Source of the DNA: Alphaproteobacteria bacterium | GTDB taxonomy: Bacteria > Pseudomonadota > Alphaproteobacteria > UBA8366 | Assembly (NCBI GenBank): GCA_021774335.1 | Contig: JAJFJD010000005.1 | Location: 81,632-145,631 of the forward strand | Direction of reading: 5' to 3' | Length of the DNA stretch: 64,000 bases | Shown: piece by piece, positions 26,786 to 34,814 of the stretch | Position numbering within the stretch: position 1 is the stretch's first letter | How the letters are laid out: each line of letters begins with the position of its first letter | The notes under the pieces: model-generated | What the model saw: the letters and a program-made list of their open reading frames with translations, nothing else | The model's database searches: none | Told to the model about the DNA's origin: nothing | Program-made: the position numbers and the translations under genes

Positions 26786-27063
26786 TATTGCCGCGATGCG
26801 CCGGATCTAAGAATTTCGGCGTGAGGCACCGATTCTCAAAACTGAGGAAATTCGTCGGGTTTTTTGGCCGCGCGTCAAAAAGTTGCGCCAAATTTGATCT
26901 TCTCGCAGGGATGTTACGTATAGTGAATTAGAATTGTTCTATATTGGGGTTCTTTAAACCTGAGTAATTTGGTACAATATTAACCGTAATAAGAAACGAC
27001 CGATGTGCTGGGAGGCGGCCCGACCGAGAATTGCGCGAACCGCAAGTTTGAGGAAAGTGTGTG
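26757..27063 (+). other. Leader region of rpoH
   Basis: No gene is visible. A 9-bp inverted repeat (26757-26765 with 26799-26807) lies at the start, then a T-rich run near 26858. From about 26930 to 26990 the DNA is strikingly AT-rich, with TACAAT at 26973-26978 as a housekeeping -10 candidate (-35 poor). Such leaders often hold several promoters for a stress sigma factor. Confidence 0.5.
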
Positions 27064-27960
27064 ATGGCTTATAGAGATGACCCTGCGACCCAGAGAGCAA
27101 ACCTTCAATTCATTCGGGCGGCGATGCGTGAGCCGTTGCTCGAGCGCGAAGTCGAGTTTGATTATGCCCGCCGCTGGCGGGAAGAGGGCGACGAGAAAGC
27201 ACTGCACAACCTGACACGGGCCTATACGCGGCTCGTCATCAGCACCGCTGGCCGGTTCCGCAATTACGGCCTGCCGATGGGTGATCTGGTTCAGGAAGGC
27301 AATGTCGGTCTCATGCAGGCCGCGGCCCGGTTCGAACACAGCCGGGGTATCCGCTTCTCAACCTATGCCTCTTGGTGGATTCGCTCGGCCATGCAGGACT
27401 ATATCCTGCGCAACTGGTCGATCGTGCGGACCGGCACAACGGCGGCTCAAAAGTCCCTGTTTTTCAACCTTCGGCGTCTGCGGGCGCGGATCGATGGCGA
27501 CATGGGCGGCCGCCTGACACAGGAAGGCCGGGAGTTCATCGCCAAAGAACTGCGAGTCAAACTCGGCGATGTCGAGTCCATGGAAACCCGTCTCGGCGCC
27601 AGCGATCAGTCGCTGAACGCCCCGCTCGCCGAGGAAGGCGACGGCAGCTGGCAGGACTTCCTGGCGGATACGCGGCCGACGCCCGAAGAGGTCGTGACCG
27701 GTATGCGCGACGCGGAAACCCGCTCGCAATGGCTAAACGATGCGTTGACCGAACTGAGCGAGCGCGAGCAGACGATCATCCGCCAGCGCCGGCTCCGCGA
27801 GGATGGGGCCACGCTTGAGGAACTGGGCAAGTCGCTCGGCGTCAGCAAGGAACGTGTCCGTCAGTTGGAGCAGCGCGCGCTGCAGAAACTGCGTACGCAT
27901 ATCGAAGACCGCTTCGATCATCGCGCCGAAAAGCCGACCGATCTGATGATGGAAGCCTGA
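27064..27960 (+). CDS. rpoH: RpoH-family sigma factor, RpoHII type
   Basis: An alternative sigma factor of 298 residues. Region 2 is GLPMGDLVQEGNVGLMQAAARFE with RFSTYASWWIRSAMQDYILRNWS. The RpoH box is QKSLFFNLRRLR (129-140), and region 4 ends ATLEELGKSLGVSKERVRQLEQRALQKLR. The wording GLPMGDLVQEG, MQDYILRNWSIVR and LFFNLRRLRARI is closer, from memory of the family, to Rhodobacter RpoHII than to RpoHI. In R. sphaeroides RpoHII is controlled by RpoE and serves the photo-oxidative response. GAGGAAAG precedes the ATG. Confidence 0.9.
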   Translation: MAYRDDPATQRANLQFIRAAMREPLLEREVEFDYARRWREEGDEKALHNLTRAYTRLVISTAGRFRNYGLPMGDLVQEGNVGLMQAAARFEHSRGIRFSTYASWWIRSAMQDYILRNWSIVRTGTTAAQKSLFFNLRRLRARIDGDMGGRLTQEGREFIAKELRVKLGDVESMETRLGASDQSLNAPLAEEGDGSWQDFLADTRPTPEEVVTGMRDAETRSQWLNDALTELSEREQTIIRQRRLREDGATLEELGKSLGVSKERVRQLEQRALQKLRTHIEDRFDHRAEKPTDLMMEA

Positions 27961-27993
27961 GCGGCGTAGTCGGAAACCTAGTCTGAAAAATCG

Positions 27994-28797
27994 TTAGCGG
28001 CGGTCCGGAAGCAGTTCGATCTGCTCCGGATGCGTCGCTTCGATCATCGGCCCGTTGCGCGATTTCACCCACCCCCGCACCCGCAGGCGTTTGCCTTTAA
28101 GCGATTCGACCGACATGCCGGCCTTGGCAAGGGCTTTCCGCGTGGCGCCGCGCAGCATCACCGTGAAGTCGCTGCGCCAATCCGCCCCGAAATTGAGATA
28201 GGTGATGTTGCGGGGGGTCGCGACCGTTCGGACCTGTCCCTCGATGAGTTGGAAGCTGCCGATATCGCGCGCGGACGCATCGGCCTGACGGATGCGGTAA
28301 TAGCGGTTCCGCCAGATGCCGCGCCCGTCGATTCGGGCGCGTCGTTCCAGCTTCAACATGGCGCCGACGACGGCCCGGTTATCCTTGAAGGTATAGACCC
28401 GCGCCATGCCATCCGCGAGCATGCGGCCCTGAATCCAGCGGCCGGTCTTCACATCCTCGAGATGCGCCAGAATTCGGCGGTGCCGGTCGGTGCGCCGCCC
28501 GCCGTAATGCAGCCGCAGTTTCCGGTTCAGGGTGATCCGCTCGAGCGCCGCCTTGGCTTCCGGGGCAAGCGGCCAGATTTTAAACCCCTTGCGGCCGAGC
28601 GGCAGTTTCGGCGCCTGTAGCCCGACCAGCCGCACCTCCTTGCCCGTGTTCAGGACCACGGTATCGCCGTCGACCACCTTAACCACGGTCGCCGTTTCCG
28701 CCGCGGTCAGGCCGGCGGGCAGGGGGATGACCGGCTCTTTCGCTTGCGCGCCGGCCGGGATCAACAGCAGAAGGAATAGGTAGGGAATATATCGCAT
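27994..28797 (-). CDS. Secreted staphylococcal-nuclease-like protein with altered active site
   Basis: A 267-residue protein with a signal peptide (MRYIPYLFLLLLIPAGAQA). An SNase-like domain follows: VVKVVDGDTVVLNTG, VRLVGLQAPKLPLG, then DRHRRILAHLE. Compared with staphylococcal nuclease, the metal Asp and catalytic Glu of the DTPE segment are Gln and Lys (QAPK), while both arginine positions appear kept. The second half carries a separate OB/beta region (LRVRGWVKSRNGPMIEATHPEQIELL). I end the gene at the ATG 28797; the frame continues open upstream but opposite to pip. Nuclease activity is doubtful. Confidence 0.82.
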   Translation of the reverse strand: MRYIPYLFLLLLIPAGAQAKEPVIPLPAGLTAAETATVVKVVDGDTVVLNTGKEVRLVGLQAPKLPLGRKGFKIWPLAPEAKAALERITLNRKLRLHYGGRRTDRHRRILAHLEDVKTGRWIQGRMLADGMARVYTFKDNRAVVGAMLKLERRARIDGRGIWRNRYYRIRQADASARDIGSFQLIEGQVRTVATPRNITYLNFGADWRSDFTVMLRGATRKALAKAGMSVESLKGKRLRVRGWVKSRNGPMIEATHPEQIELLPDRR

Positions 28798-28911
28798 CAC
28801 GGCAGTATACCCGCGCAGCGCGTCGCCGTCCGCCGTCGTCCTCCGCCATTCGCGTAAACGGGGCTTTGCAGGGCGGGCCGTGCCGAATAAAGTGGGGGCG
28901 GTTGCCGCCGC

Positions 28912-29913
28912 ATGAGGTTGCATCCCTCTTTTTGCATTGTTTTGGACAAACCCGTGGAAGCGATCTCCAAGCCCGATTTGTATCCCGAGATTGAACCGTA
29001 TGAGAACGGCTGGCTGCGCGTCGACGATCTGCACACGCTGTATTGGGAGCAGTCGGGAAATCCCAACGGCGTGCCGGCGATCTTCCTGCATGGCGGTCCC
29101 GGGTCGGGGGCGACGCCGGCGCATCGGCGCTTTTTCGACTCCGATCATTACCGGGTCGTCGTGTTCGATCAGCGCGGCGCGGGCCGGTCGACGCCGCTCG
29201 GCGAGCTGAAGGACAACACCACCGATCATCTGGTGGCCGACGTGGATGCCTTGCGCGCCCATCTCGGGATCGAGCGCTGGCTCGTGTTCGGCGGATCCTG
29301 GGGATCGAGCTTGGCGCTCGCCTACGCAGAAACCCATCCGGAGCGCTGTGTAGCACTGGTGCTGCGGGGCATCTTCCTGTGCCGCCAGCAGGAGGTCGAG
29401 TGGTTCCTCACCGGCATGCGGCGGATTTTCCCCGAAGCGTGGCGGCGGTTCGTCGACTATCTGCCCGAAGGGGAGCGCGGCGACCTGCTGGCCGCCTATT
29501 ACAGCCGGTTGACCGACCCGGACCCGGCGATTCACATGCCGGCCGCACGGGTGTGGAGCCAGTATGAGGGCGCCTGCTCGACGCTGCGGCCCAATCCCGA
29601 CACCGTTGCCGCCTTCGCCGACCCCAAGGTGGCGCTGGGTCTTGCCCGGATCGAGGCGCATTACTTCGCCAACGACATGTTCTTGCCGGAGGGGCAATTG
29701 CTGCTGAACGCGCACCGGCTGTCCGGCATTCCCGGCGCGATCGTGCAGGGGCGCTATGACGTGGTGTGCCCGATCGAGTCCGCCGACGCGCTGTCGCGCG
29801 CCTGGCCCGACGCGGATTACGTCATCGTGCCGGACGCCGGCCACTCGGCGATGGAGCCGGGCATCCGCACTGCCTTGATCGACGCGACGAACCGTTTCCG
29901 CGCCCTGACGTGA
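28912..29913 (+). CDS. pip: Prolyl aminopeptidase
   Basis: A cytoplasmic serine peptidase (S33) that removes N-terminal proline. It has 333 residues with HGGPGSGATPAHRRFFD, FDQRGAGRSTPLGELKDNTT, the nucleophile elbow GGSWGSSLALAYAE, Asp in GRYDVVCP and His in PDAGHSAMEPG. These and the length match Pip closely. The first ~17 residues are poorly conserved, so the start could be a little downstream. Divergent from the nuclease-like gene. Confidence 0.93.
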   Translation: MRLHPSFCIVLDKPVEAISKPDLYPEIEPYENGWLRVDDLHTLYWEQSGNPNGVPAIFLHGGPGSGATPAHRRFFDSDHYRVVVFDQRGAGRSTPLGELKDNTTDHLVADVDALRAHLGIERWLVFGGSWGSSLALAYAETHPERCVALVLRGIFLCRQQEVEWFLTGMRRIFPEAWRRFVDYLPEGERGDLLAAYYSRLTDPDPAIHMPAARVWSQYEGACSTLRPNPDTVAAFADPKVALGLARIEAHYFANDMFLPEGQLLLNAHRLSGIPGAIVQGRYDVVCPIESADALSRAWPDADYVIVPDAGHSAMEPGIRTALIDATNRFRALT

Positions 29914-30038
29914 TGCACTGACCTGATTACGACAGTCCGCTGAATTGTGCGGGGACAGCCGTAGCCTGCGCTTGCAGTAGGCGGGCAGGGCGGTATCATG
30001 CGCGATACAAGAACGGGCGAGACAGGGAGCGAACGATC

Positions 30039-30584
30039 TTGCCGAAACATCTCAAACGCGCCGTGGGACGGTGGGTCCTGGCGTGTCTCGTCGTTACTCT
30101 GACGGTCGGCATATTGGCCGGTCCGCGCACCGTGCAGGCGGACGAGCCCGCGCTGTTGATGCTGCGCGGCGGATTCGCGGGCGATATCGTCGCCGACCGC
30201 GACAGTGGCGGCATCTTCGCGTTCGAATATCATTCCGGCTCGGAGTGGGAGTTTTATCACCTTCGCCCGACGATCGGCCTGCAGGCGACCACGAACGGCT
30301 CCTTCTATGTCTGGGGCGGCGGAAAGATCGACCTGTTCTTCGGCAAGCGCTTCGTCCTGACGCCGACCACCGGCGTCGGCTTCTACAGCGACGGCGATGG
30401 CCAGGATTTGGACAGCGTGCTGATCTTCCGCAACGGCATCGACTTCGCCTACCGCCTCGACAGCCGCGCCCGCGTCGGCCTCGGCTTTCACTACAAGTCG
30501 AACTACGGCCTCGGCGGCGACGACCCAGGCATCGCCGCCCTCACGGTTTTTTACACCCACCCGCTCGGCACCTTGCTGCCGTAG
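30039..30584 (+). CDS. PagL-like acyloxyacyl hydrolase (lipid A 3-O-deacylase family)
   Basis: A 181-residue outer-membrane beta-barrel-type protein with a signal peptide (cleavage near VQADE, about 35). The end of the barrel reads LGFHYKSNYGLGGDDPGIAALTVFYTHP. This parallels the family's HxSN...NPG segment, but here one residue more separates His from Ser-Asn. If active it would trim lipid A acyl chains. The TTG start has GGGAG about nine bases upstream. Standing alone before tRNA-Arg. Confidence 0.7.
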   Translation: MPKHLKRAVGRWVLACLVVTLTVGILAGPRTVQADEPALLMLRGGFAGDIVADRDSGGIFAFEYHSGSEWEFYHLRPTIGLQATTNGSFYVWGGGKIDLFFGKRFVLTPTTGVGFYSDGDGQDLDSVLIFRNGIDFAYRLDSRARVGLGFHYKSNYGLGGDDPGIAALTVFYTHPLGTLLP

Positions 30585-30638
30585 CGCGGGTTCAGGGCGA
30601 TTTTCAGCCGCGCCGACTATGCTATAAAGCGGGTCCGC

Positions 30639-30715
30639 GCGCCCGTAGCTCAGTCGGATAGAGCACCAGATTCCTAATCTGGGGGTCACAGGTTCGAATC
30701 CTGTCGGGCGCACCA
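30639..30715 (+). tRNA. tRNA-Arg (anticodon CCT)
   Basis: Seven-base acceptor stem GCGCCCG pairs with CGGGCGC, followed by A and an encoded CCA. The anticodon loop TTCCTAA sits in the stem CAGA/TCTG and gives CCT. The T-loop GGTTCGAATCC is canonical. 77 nt. Confidence 0.97.
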
Positions 30716-30882
30716 TTCCTCCGAAATGTCGACCCTTTCTCGTCTTCAATCGTTAGACCGAAGTTCGAACGGGGTGCGTCATCTTGTAATTCCGGTCCGA
30801 TTGTCGTGAACTGTGATACCTGTTGGCGGCGTCCGTCGCCCGGCCGGTCCCATACCCGCCCGCCGCTGCGAAAGGTGCCACT

Positions 30883-32010
30883 ATGCCCGTCGAACCCTTT
30901 CCCCTGATCGAAATCTCCGGGCCGCCGCGCGAGCGCGGGGTGCAGTATGGCCGGCAGGCGGCGGAGCGGATTGCCGTCAGCGAAGAAATCTATGTCGACG
31001 CCATGGGCCGCCGCGGGTTTCCTTGGGCGGAGGTAAAGCAGTTGGCGCGCGACTTCGTGCCGTCGATCGAGGCGTGCGAGCCGGCCTATCTGGAGGAGAT
31101 GCACGGGATTGCCGAAGGTGCGGGGGTGGACCTGGAATCGGTCGTCGTGGTCAACGCGCGCAGCGAAATCTTCAATGGCCGCAAGCCCGCCGTCGCCATC
31201 AACGACGAGGGATGCACCAGTGCTGTCGCGCTGCCGGCGGCGACCCGCGACGGCCGGCTTATTCATGGTCAGAACTGGGATTTCAACGCGTCCTGCGTGC
31301 GCTCGTCCATCGTGCTCAAGATCGTGCCGGACGAAGGGCCGTCGATCCTCACCTTCGTCGAAGCGGGCGGGCTGGCGCGGTCCGGCATCAACAGCTCCGG
31401 TATTTCAGTGACGGCCAACAATCTCGAATCCGATCACGATCAGGGCCGTCCGGGTATGCCGTTGTCGATGATCCGGCGGCGCATTCTGTCCGCTCCGAAT
31501 TTGGCAAAGGCGCTTGGCGCCATCACGTCGGCGCCGCGGGCGGTGTCCAATAACATGACGGTCGCCAGCGCCGAGGGCGAGGCCGTGAACCTGGAAACCA
31601 CGCCGGACGAGGTCTTTCCGCTGTGGCCGGATGCGGACGGTTTGTTCGTCCATTCCAACCATTTCAAGAGCCCGGCGGCGCGGGCGAAACTGGTCGACCG
31701 CGGCATCCTGGGCGGGTCGCCCTGCACGCTTTACCGCGACCGGCGCGTCGACGCCCGCTTGCGGCCGCATCTCGGTACGCTCACGGTGGAGCATTTCAAG
31801 GACGCCTTCCGGGACGACTTCGGCGCGCCCTATGCGGTATGCCGGCCACCGATCGTGAGCCGGTACGGCTATAAATCGGCCAGCGTCGCCACCGTTATCT
31901 TCGATCCGGCCGAGGGCACACTCTGGGCCTGCCCGGCGCCGTATGAGAGCGATGTGTTCACCGAATACCGGCTGACCGAAACCGCCGATAGCCTGCGCGC
32001 CGCGGAATAG
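30883..32010 (+). CDS. C45 family peptidase / acyl-CoA:6-aminopenicillanate acyltransferase-like Ntn hydrolase
   Basis: A 375-residue protein of the C45 autoproteolytic Ntn-hydrolase family. The N-terminal part has GPPRERGVQYGRQAAERI. The predicted cleavage and nucleophile is Gly110-Cys111 in NDEGCTSAVALP, followed by GQNWDFNASC and SNHF. Members process small amide bonds such as carcinine or beta-lactam side chains; the substrate here is unknown. The start at 30883 has AAAGGTG upstream and avoids an Ala/Pro-rich extension. Confidence 0.85.
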   Translation: MPVEPFPLIEISGPPRERGVQYGRQAAERIAVSEEIYVDAMGRRGFPWAEVKQLARDFVPSIEACEPAYLEEMHGIAEGAGVDLESVVVVNARSEIFNGRKPAVAINDEGCTSAVALPAATRDGRLIHGQNWDFNASCVRSSIVLKIVPDEGPSILTFVEAGGLARSGINSSGISVTANNLESDHDQGRPGMPLSMIRRRILSAPNLAKALGAITSAPRAVSNNMTVASAEGEAVNLETTPDEVFPLWPDADGLFVHSNHFKSPAARAKLVDRGILGGSPCTLYRDRRVDARLRPHLGTLTVEHFKDAFRDDFGAPYAVCRPPIVSRYGYKSASVATVIFDPAEGTLWACPAPYESDVFTEYRLTETADSLRAAE

Positions 32011-32201
32011 GCGGCACTCTCCGGAAATCGTCGTCGGGCGGGAAAACCGCCCCGCCTCGGTCGCCGTGTACGGCGGAATAAAATCTCCTTTTGGGAATTT
32101 CATACAACCTGCGCAACAATAGAGACGCAGCATCCGCAGTCTGTGGTTCTGCCGCGGACATGAGGGGCGGTTGTTTGAAAAATTGTCACAAGGAGTTAAC
32201 G

Positions 32202-32948
32202 ATGCGTCTCAGCGATGAAGAGCTAGACCTTATCCAAGCCTATGTGGATAGCGTGCGCACGCATGCCGCCGCGTTGGGCTTTTCCATGACGTTGAGTTCC
32301 GATGCGAACGCCTTCGTCGATTTCCTGCATGAACAGGAAGCGACGCACGGCGTGAGCGCGATTCACGATCCGGCGAAATGCCATATCACGCCGGATAACT
32401 TCGCCTGGTTCCGGGTCGACCGGTACGGCGTCGGCGTCGCCTGCCATGCGATCCGCAGCATCGAGACGGACGATTTCATCGAGGAGGTGCGCACGCACCG
32501 CGTCTTCGGCGATATCGAGGTGCCGTGGGATTTCGAGAGTGTCGGGCTGTACCCGGAAGCCTACGACCTGCGCTTCGCGGGCCGCATCGGCATGGGCGGC
32601 GGGTTGTGGATCCATCCGAATTGCCGCGGTCAGAATCTGTCGTCGGTGTTCAGCAAGCTGCTGCGGATCATTGGTATCCGCCGATTCCGGCTGGATCACT
32701 ATGTCTCCTTCGTCCTCAACACCGGAAAACGCCAGCAATGGTCGCTGCAGAGCAATGGCCAGGCGCGGATTCCCCCGCTGTTGAACGGGTACTATCCGCC
32801 CTACGGCGCGAAGAAGGATATTCTGTTAACGCATTGCACGCGGGACGAAATGCTTATGCAAATTCGGCAGGAGCTGGCGGCGTCCGAAGCCGCAGTATCC
32901 GCGTCCCATACAGAAGATGCCCGTCACCCAATGGCAGAACGAGCCTGA
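32202..32948 (+). CDS. Unassigned protein, GNAT-acyltransferase-like
   Basis: A 248-residue protein with a strong AGGAG RBS before the ATG at 32202. I do not recognise a named family. The segment RIGMGGGLWIHPNCRGQNLSSVFSKLLR resembles the acetyl-CoA-binding turn of GNAT proteins (hydrophobic strand, then R-G-x-x-L). The N-terminal part is FAWFRVDRYGVGVACHAIR. The last 95 bp overlap, tail to tail, a gene on the other strand. An acyltransferase role is tentative. Confidence 0.6.
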   Translation: MRLSDEELDLIQAYVDSVRTHAAALGFSMTLSSDANAFVDFLHEQEATHGVSAIHDPAKCHITPDNFAWFRVDRYGVGVACHAIRSIETDDFIEEVRTHRVFGDIEVPWDFESVGLYPEAYDLRFAGRIGMGGGLWIHPNCRGQNLSSVFSKLLRIIGIRRFRLDHYVSFVLNTGKRQQWSLQSNGQARIPPLLNGYYPPYGAKKDILLTHCTRDEMLMQIRQELAASEAAVSASHTEDARHPMAERA

Positions 32949-33330
32949 CATACTCGCGGACGATGCCGTCGATGCGCTGGTTCAGGTAGTGGCAGGTCGG
33001 CTCGCCCGATTCCCGGGCCGCCAGATACTCGACGCCGCATCGGGTGGCATGCGCCGTGACGGGAAAGTCCCCTAGATACCGGCTGCTCCATGATTTGGCG
33101 TAGTAGCCGGTATGGTTGGGAAGGACAAAGCTTTGTGGATTGTCGGCGCGCGCGTCGACAATCCAGTCCCGGCTGAATTGGTCGACGCCCGGCGCCCGGT
33201 GGGACCGGGCGTCCGACCAGCGCGCATACAGCCGCTGCAGCTTGGTCTGCCGGCCCGTGCCCCATTGGGCGAGCCGCTCCAGCCGCATGAACTGGTCAAA
33301 CGTTATTTGCCGGCGTTCGTCCTGGTCCAT
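32854..33330 (-). CDS. PAS-like domain protein, short
   Basis: A 158-residue protein. The centre reads WSSRYLGDFPVTAHATRCGVEYLAARESGE and then QRIDGIVREYVRLVLPLGDG, similar in form to the PAS-like proteins (PF07310 type) of Rhodospirillales. It resembles its upstream neighbour in the last part (EY-RL-LP). It overlaps that neighbour by 35 bp and its C-terminus overlaps the convergent GNAT-like gene by 95 bp. Function unknown; probably a small sensory or regulatory protein. Confidence 0.55.
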   Translation of the reverse strand: MDQDERRQITFDQFMRLERLAQWGTGRQTKLQRLYARWSDARSHRAPGVDQFSRDWIVDARADNPQSFVLPNHTGYYAKSWSSRYLGDFPVTAHATRCGVEYLAARESGEPTCHYLNQRIDGIVREYVRLVLPLGDGHLLYGTRILRLRTPPAPAEFA

Positions 33331-33883
33331 GACTCATCTCGTTGGTCTGCGTCATTGCTGCGGTCACCGGCCGGGTCAGGCCGTGAATACGGGCCACTGT
33401 GCCGTCGCGGCCGACGGTTGGCAACAGCAGGCGAATGTATTCTTCGGTCTCACCGCCAAGGGTCTGGGTGATCCGCTGATAACTTGCCTGGCCGGCGTTC
33501 TTGCAGAAATTCAAATCCGTCATGAGCGCGGTGCGCAGCAGCGGCGGTTCGATATTACGTAGCGTCAAACTCTGGTCCGGATTAGCCGGCGTGACGAGCC
33601 GGTAGTCGAACGGATTATCCGGTGTGGCGTCGACCTGGAACTGGGAGAGGCCGGTCAACGCGGCGTCGCCGGAGGGCCGCTGGACGATGACCCGGTTCAG
33701 CGCTGGGTGGAAGCTCGTGTCGTGCGCCGGCGGCCCCTGGCGCGTCCACAGGGTATAGGCATCCTGCAGGACGCCGCCCCGGTCCCAATACCATATTGCG
33801 CCGAGGTCGATGTCCGTACTGCGCCACGAATCGGCGCTGCCGTCCGGATTTGTCGTTACGAAGGTCGAGTCCATGCCATCCAA
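33296..33883 (-). CDS. PAS-like domain protein
   Basis: A 195-residue protein with WYWDRGGVLQDAYTLW, FQVDATPDNPFDYRLVTPAN, LRNIEPPLL, DLNFCKNAGQASYQRITQTL and EEYIRLLLP. This fits the small PAS-like family (PF07310 type) scattered in Rhodospirillales, but I cannot confirm it without a profile search. First of a two-gene leftward unit with a likely paralogue downstream. Confidence 0.55.
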   Translation of the reverse strand: MDGMDSTFVTTNPDGSADSWRSTDIDLGAIWYWDRGGVLQDAYTLWTRQGPPAHDTSFHPALNRVIVQRPSGDAALTGLSQFQVDATPDNPFDYRLVTPANPDQSLTLRNIEPPLLRTALMTDLNFCKNAGQASYQRITQTLGGETEEYIRLLLPTVGRDGTVARIHGLTRPVTAAMTQTNEMSHGPGRTPANNV

Positions 33884-33949
33884 CTCCGGCGAAAAGTATA
33901 CCGCGCCGTAGGCGTATATTCACGGCAAAAATACGCGTAAACCGAGCAG

Positions 33950-34750
33950 CTACAGAATTTGGCTTAGGAACTCCTGCGTCCGCGGGTCTTTCGCGTCGGA
34001 GAAGAAGCTCGCGGGCGGACCGTGTTCCACGATGACGCCGCGATCGGTGAAATAGATGTGGTCCGCCAGCTCGCGCGCGAAGCCCATTTCATGGGTCACA
34101 AGAATGCAGGTCATACCGTCCTCCGCGAGTTCCTGGATCGTGACCAGGACCTCTTTCACGGTTTCCGGATCGAGGGCGGCGGTGACCTCGTCGAACAGCA
34201 TGACGTCGGGCGTCATGGCGAGTGAGCGGGCGATCGCGACGCGCTGTTGCTGGCCGCCGGACAATTCACCGGGATAGTGGTGTTCGCGTCCTTCGAGCCG
34301 GACCTTCTTGATCAGATCGACGGCGCGCTTCTCGACGTCTTCCTGGCTTTCCTTGAGAACGTGGATCGGCGCCATCATGACATTCTCCAGCGCCGTTTTG
34401 TGGGGGAACAGATTGTATTGCTGAAACACCATGCCGACCTTCTTGCGCAGCTCCAGCTTATCGAGTTTCGGATCGTTGACTTCGATTCCCTCGACCGTGA
34501 TCGATCCTTGCTGGATGTCGTTCAGCGCATTGATGCAGCGGATCAGCGTCGACTTGCCCGACCCGGACGGGCCGATGATGCAGATGACCTCGCCCTTCAT
34601 GACATCGAGCGACACACCCTTCAGCACCTCCAATTCGCCGAAGGCCTTATGCACGTTCTTTAGGCTGACCATCGGTTGGTCGGGCGTCCAGGCGGCCGCC
34701 GGGCCGGTGGCGGACGGATTGGCGACGGTTTGCGCGGGTTCTGCGGTCAT
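33950..34750 (-). CDS. Polar amino acid ABC transporter, ATP-binding protein
   Basis: The ATPase of a PAAT-family importer (GlnQ/AapP type). It has 266 residues with Walker A GPSGSGKST, Q-loop VFQQYNLFPHKTALENV, signature ELSGGQQQRVAIAR, Walker B VMLFDEVTAALDPE and H-loop VTHEMGFAREL. The first ~25 residues are a Pro/Ala-rich extension. It is last of four genes (binding protein, two permeases, ATPase), which together import an amino acid; the exact ligand is not visible. Confidence 0.93.
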   Translation of the reverse strand: MTAEPAQTVANPSATGPAAAWTPDQPMVSLKNVHKAFGELEVLKGVSLDVMKGEVICIIGPSGSGKSTLIRCINALNDIQQGSITVEGIEVNDPKLDKLELRKKVGMVFQQYNLFPHKTALENVMMAPIHVLKESQEDVEKRAVDLIKKVRLEGREHHYPGELSGGQQQRVAIARSLAMTPDVMLFDEVTAALDPETVKEVLVTIQELAEDGMTCILVTHEMGFARELADHIYFTDRGVIVEHGPPASFFSDAKDPRTQEFLSQIL

Positions 34751-34814
34751 CTCGTTATCCCCTGCGGGTCTTGCGGTATTGCGCTTATTATTGCGCCAAA
34801 TATTGTGTCGGGCA

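Noticed and set aside
28798..29844. Upstream extension of the nuclease-like gene to 616 codons
   Set aside because: The added part is antisense to pip and has shadow-type composition. The signal peptide directly after the ATG at 28797 marks the true start.
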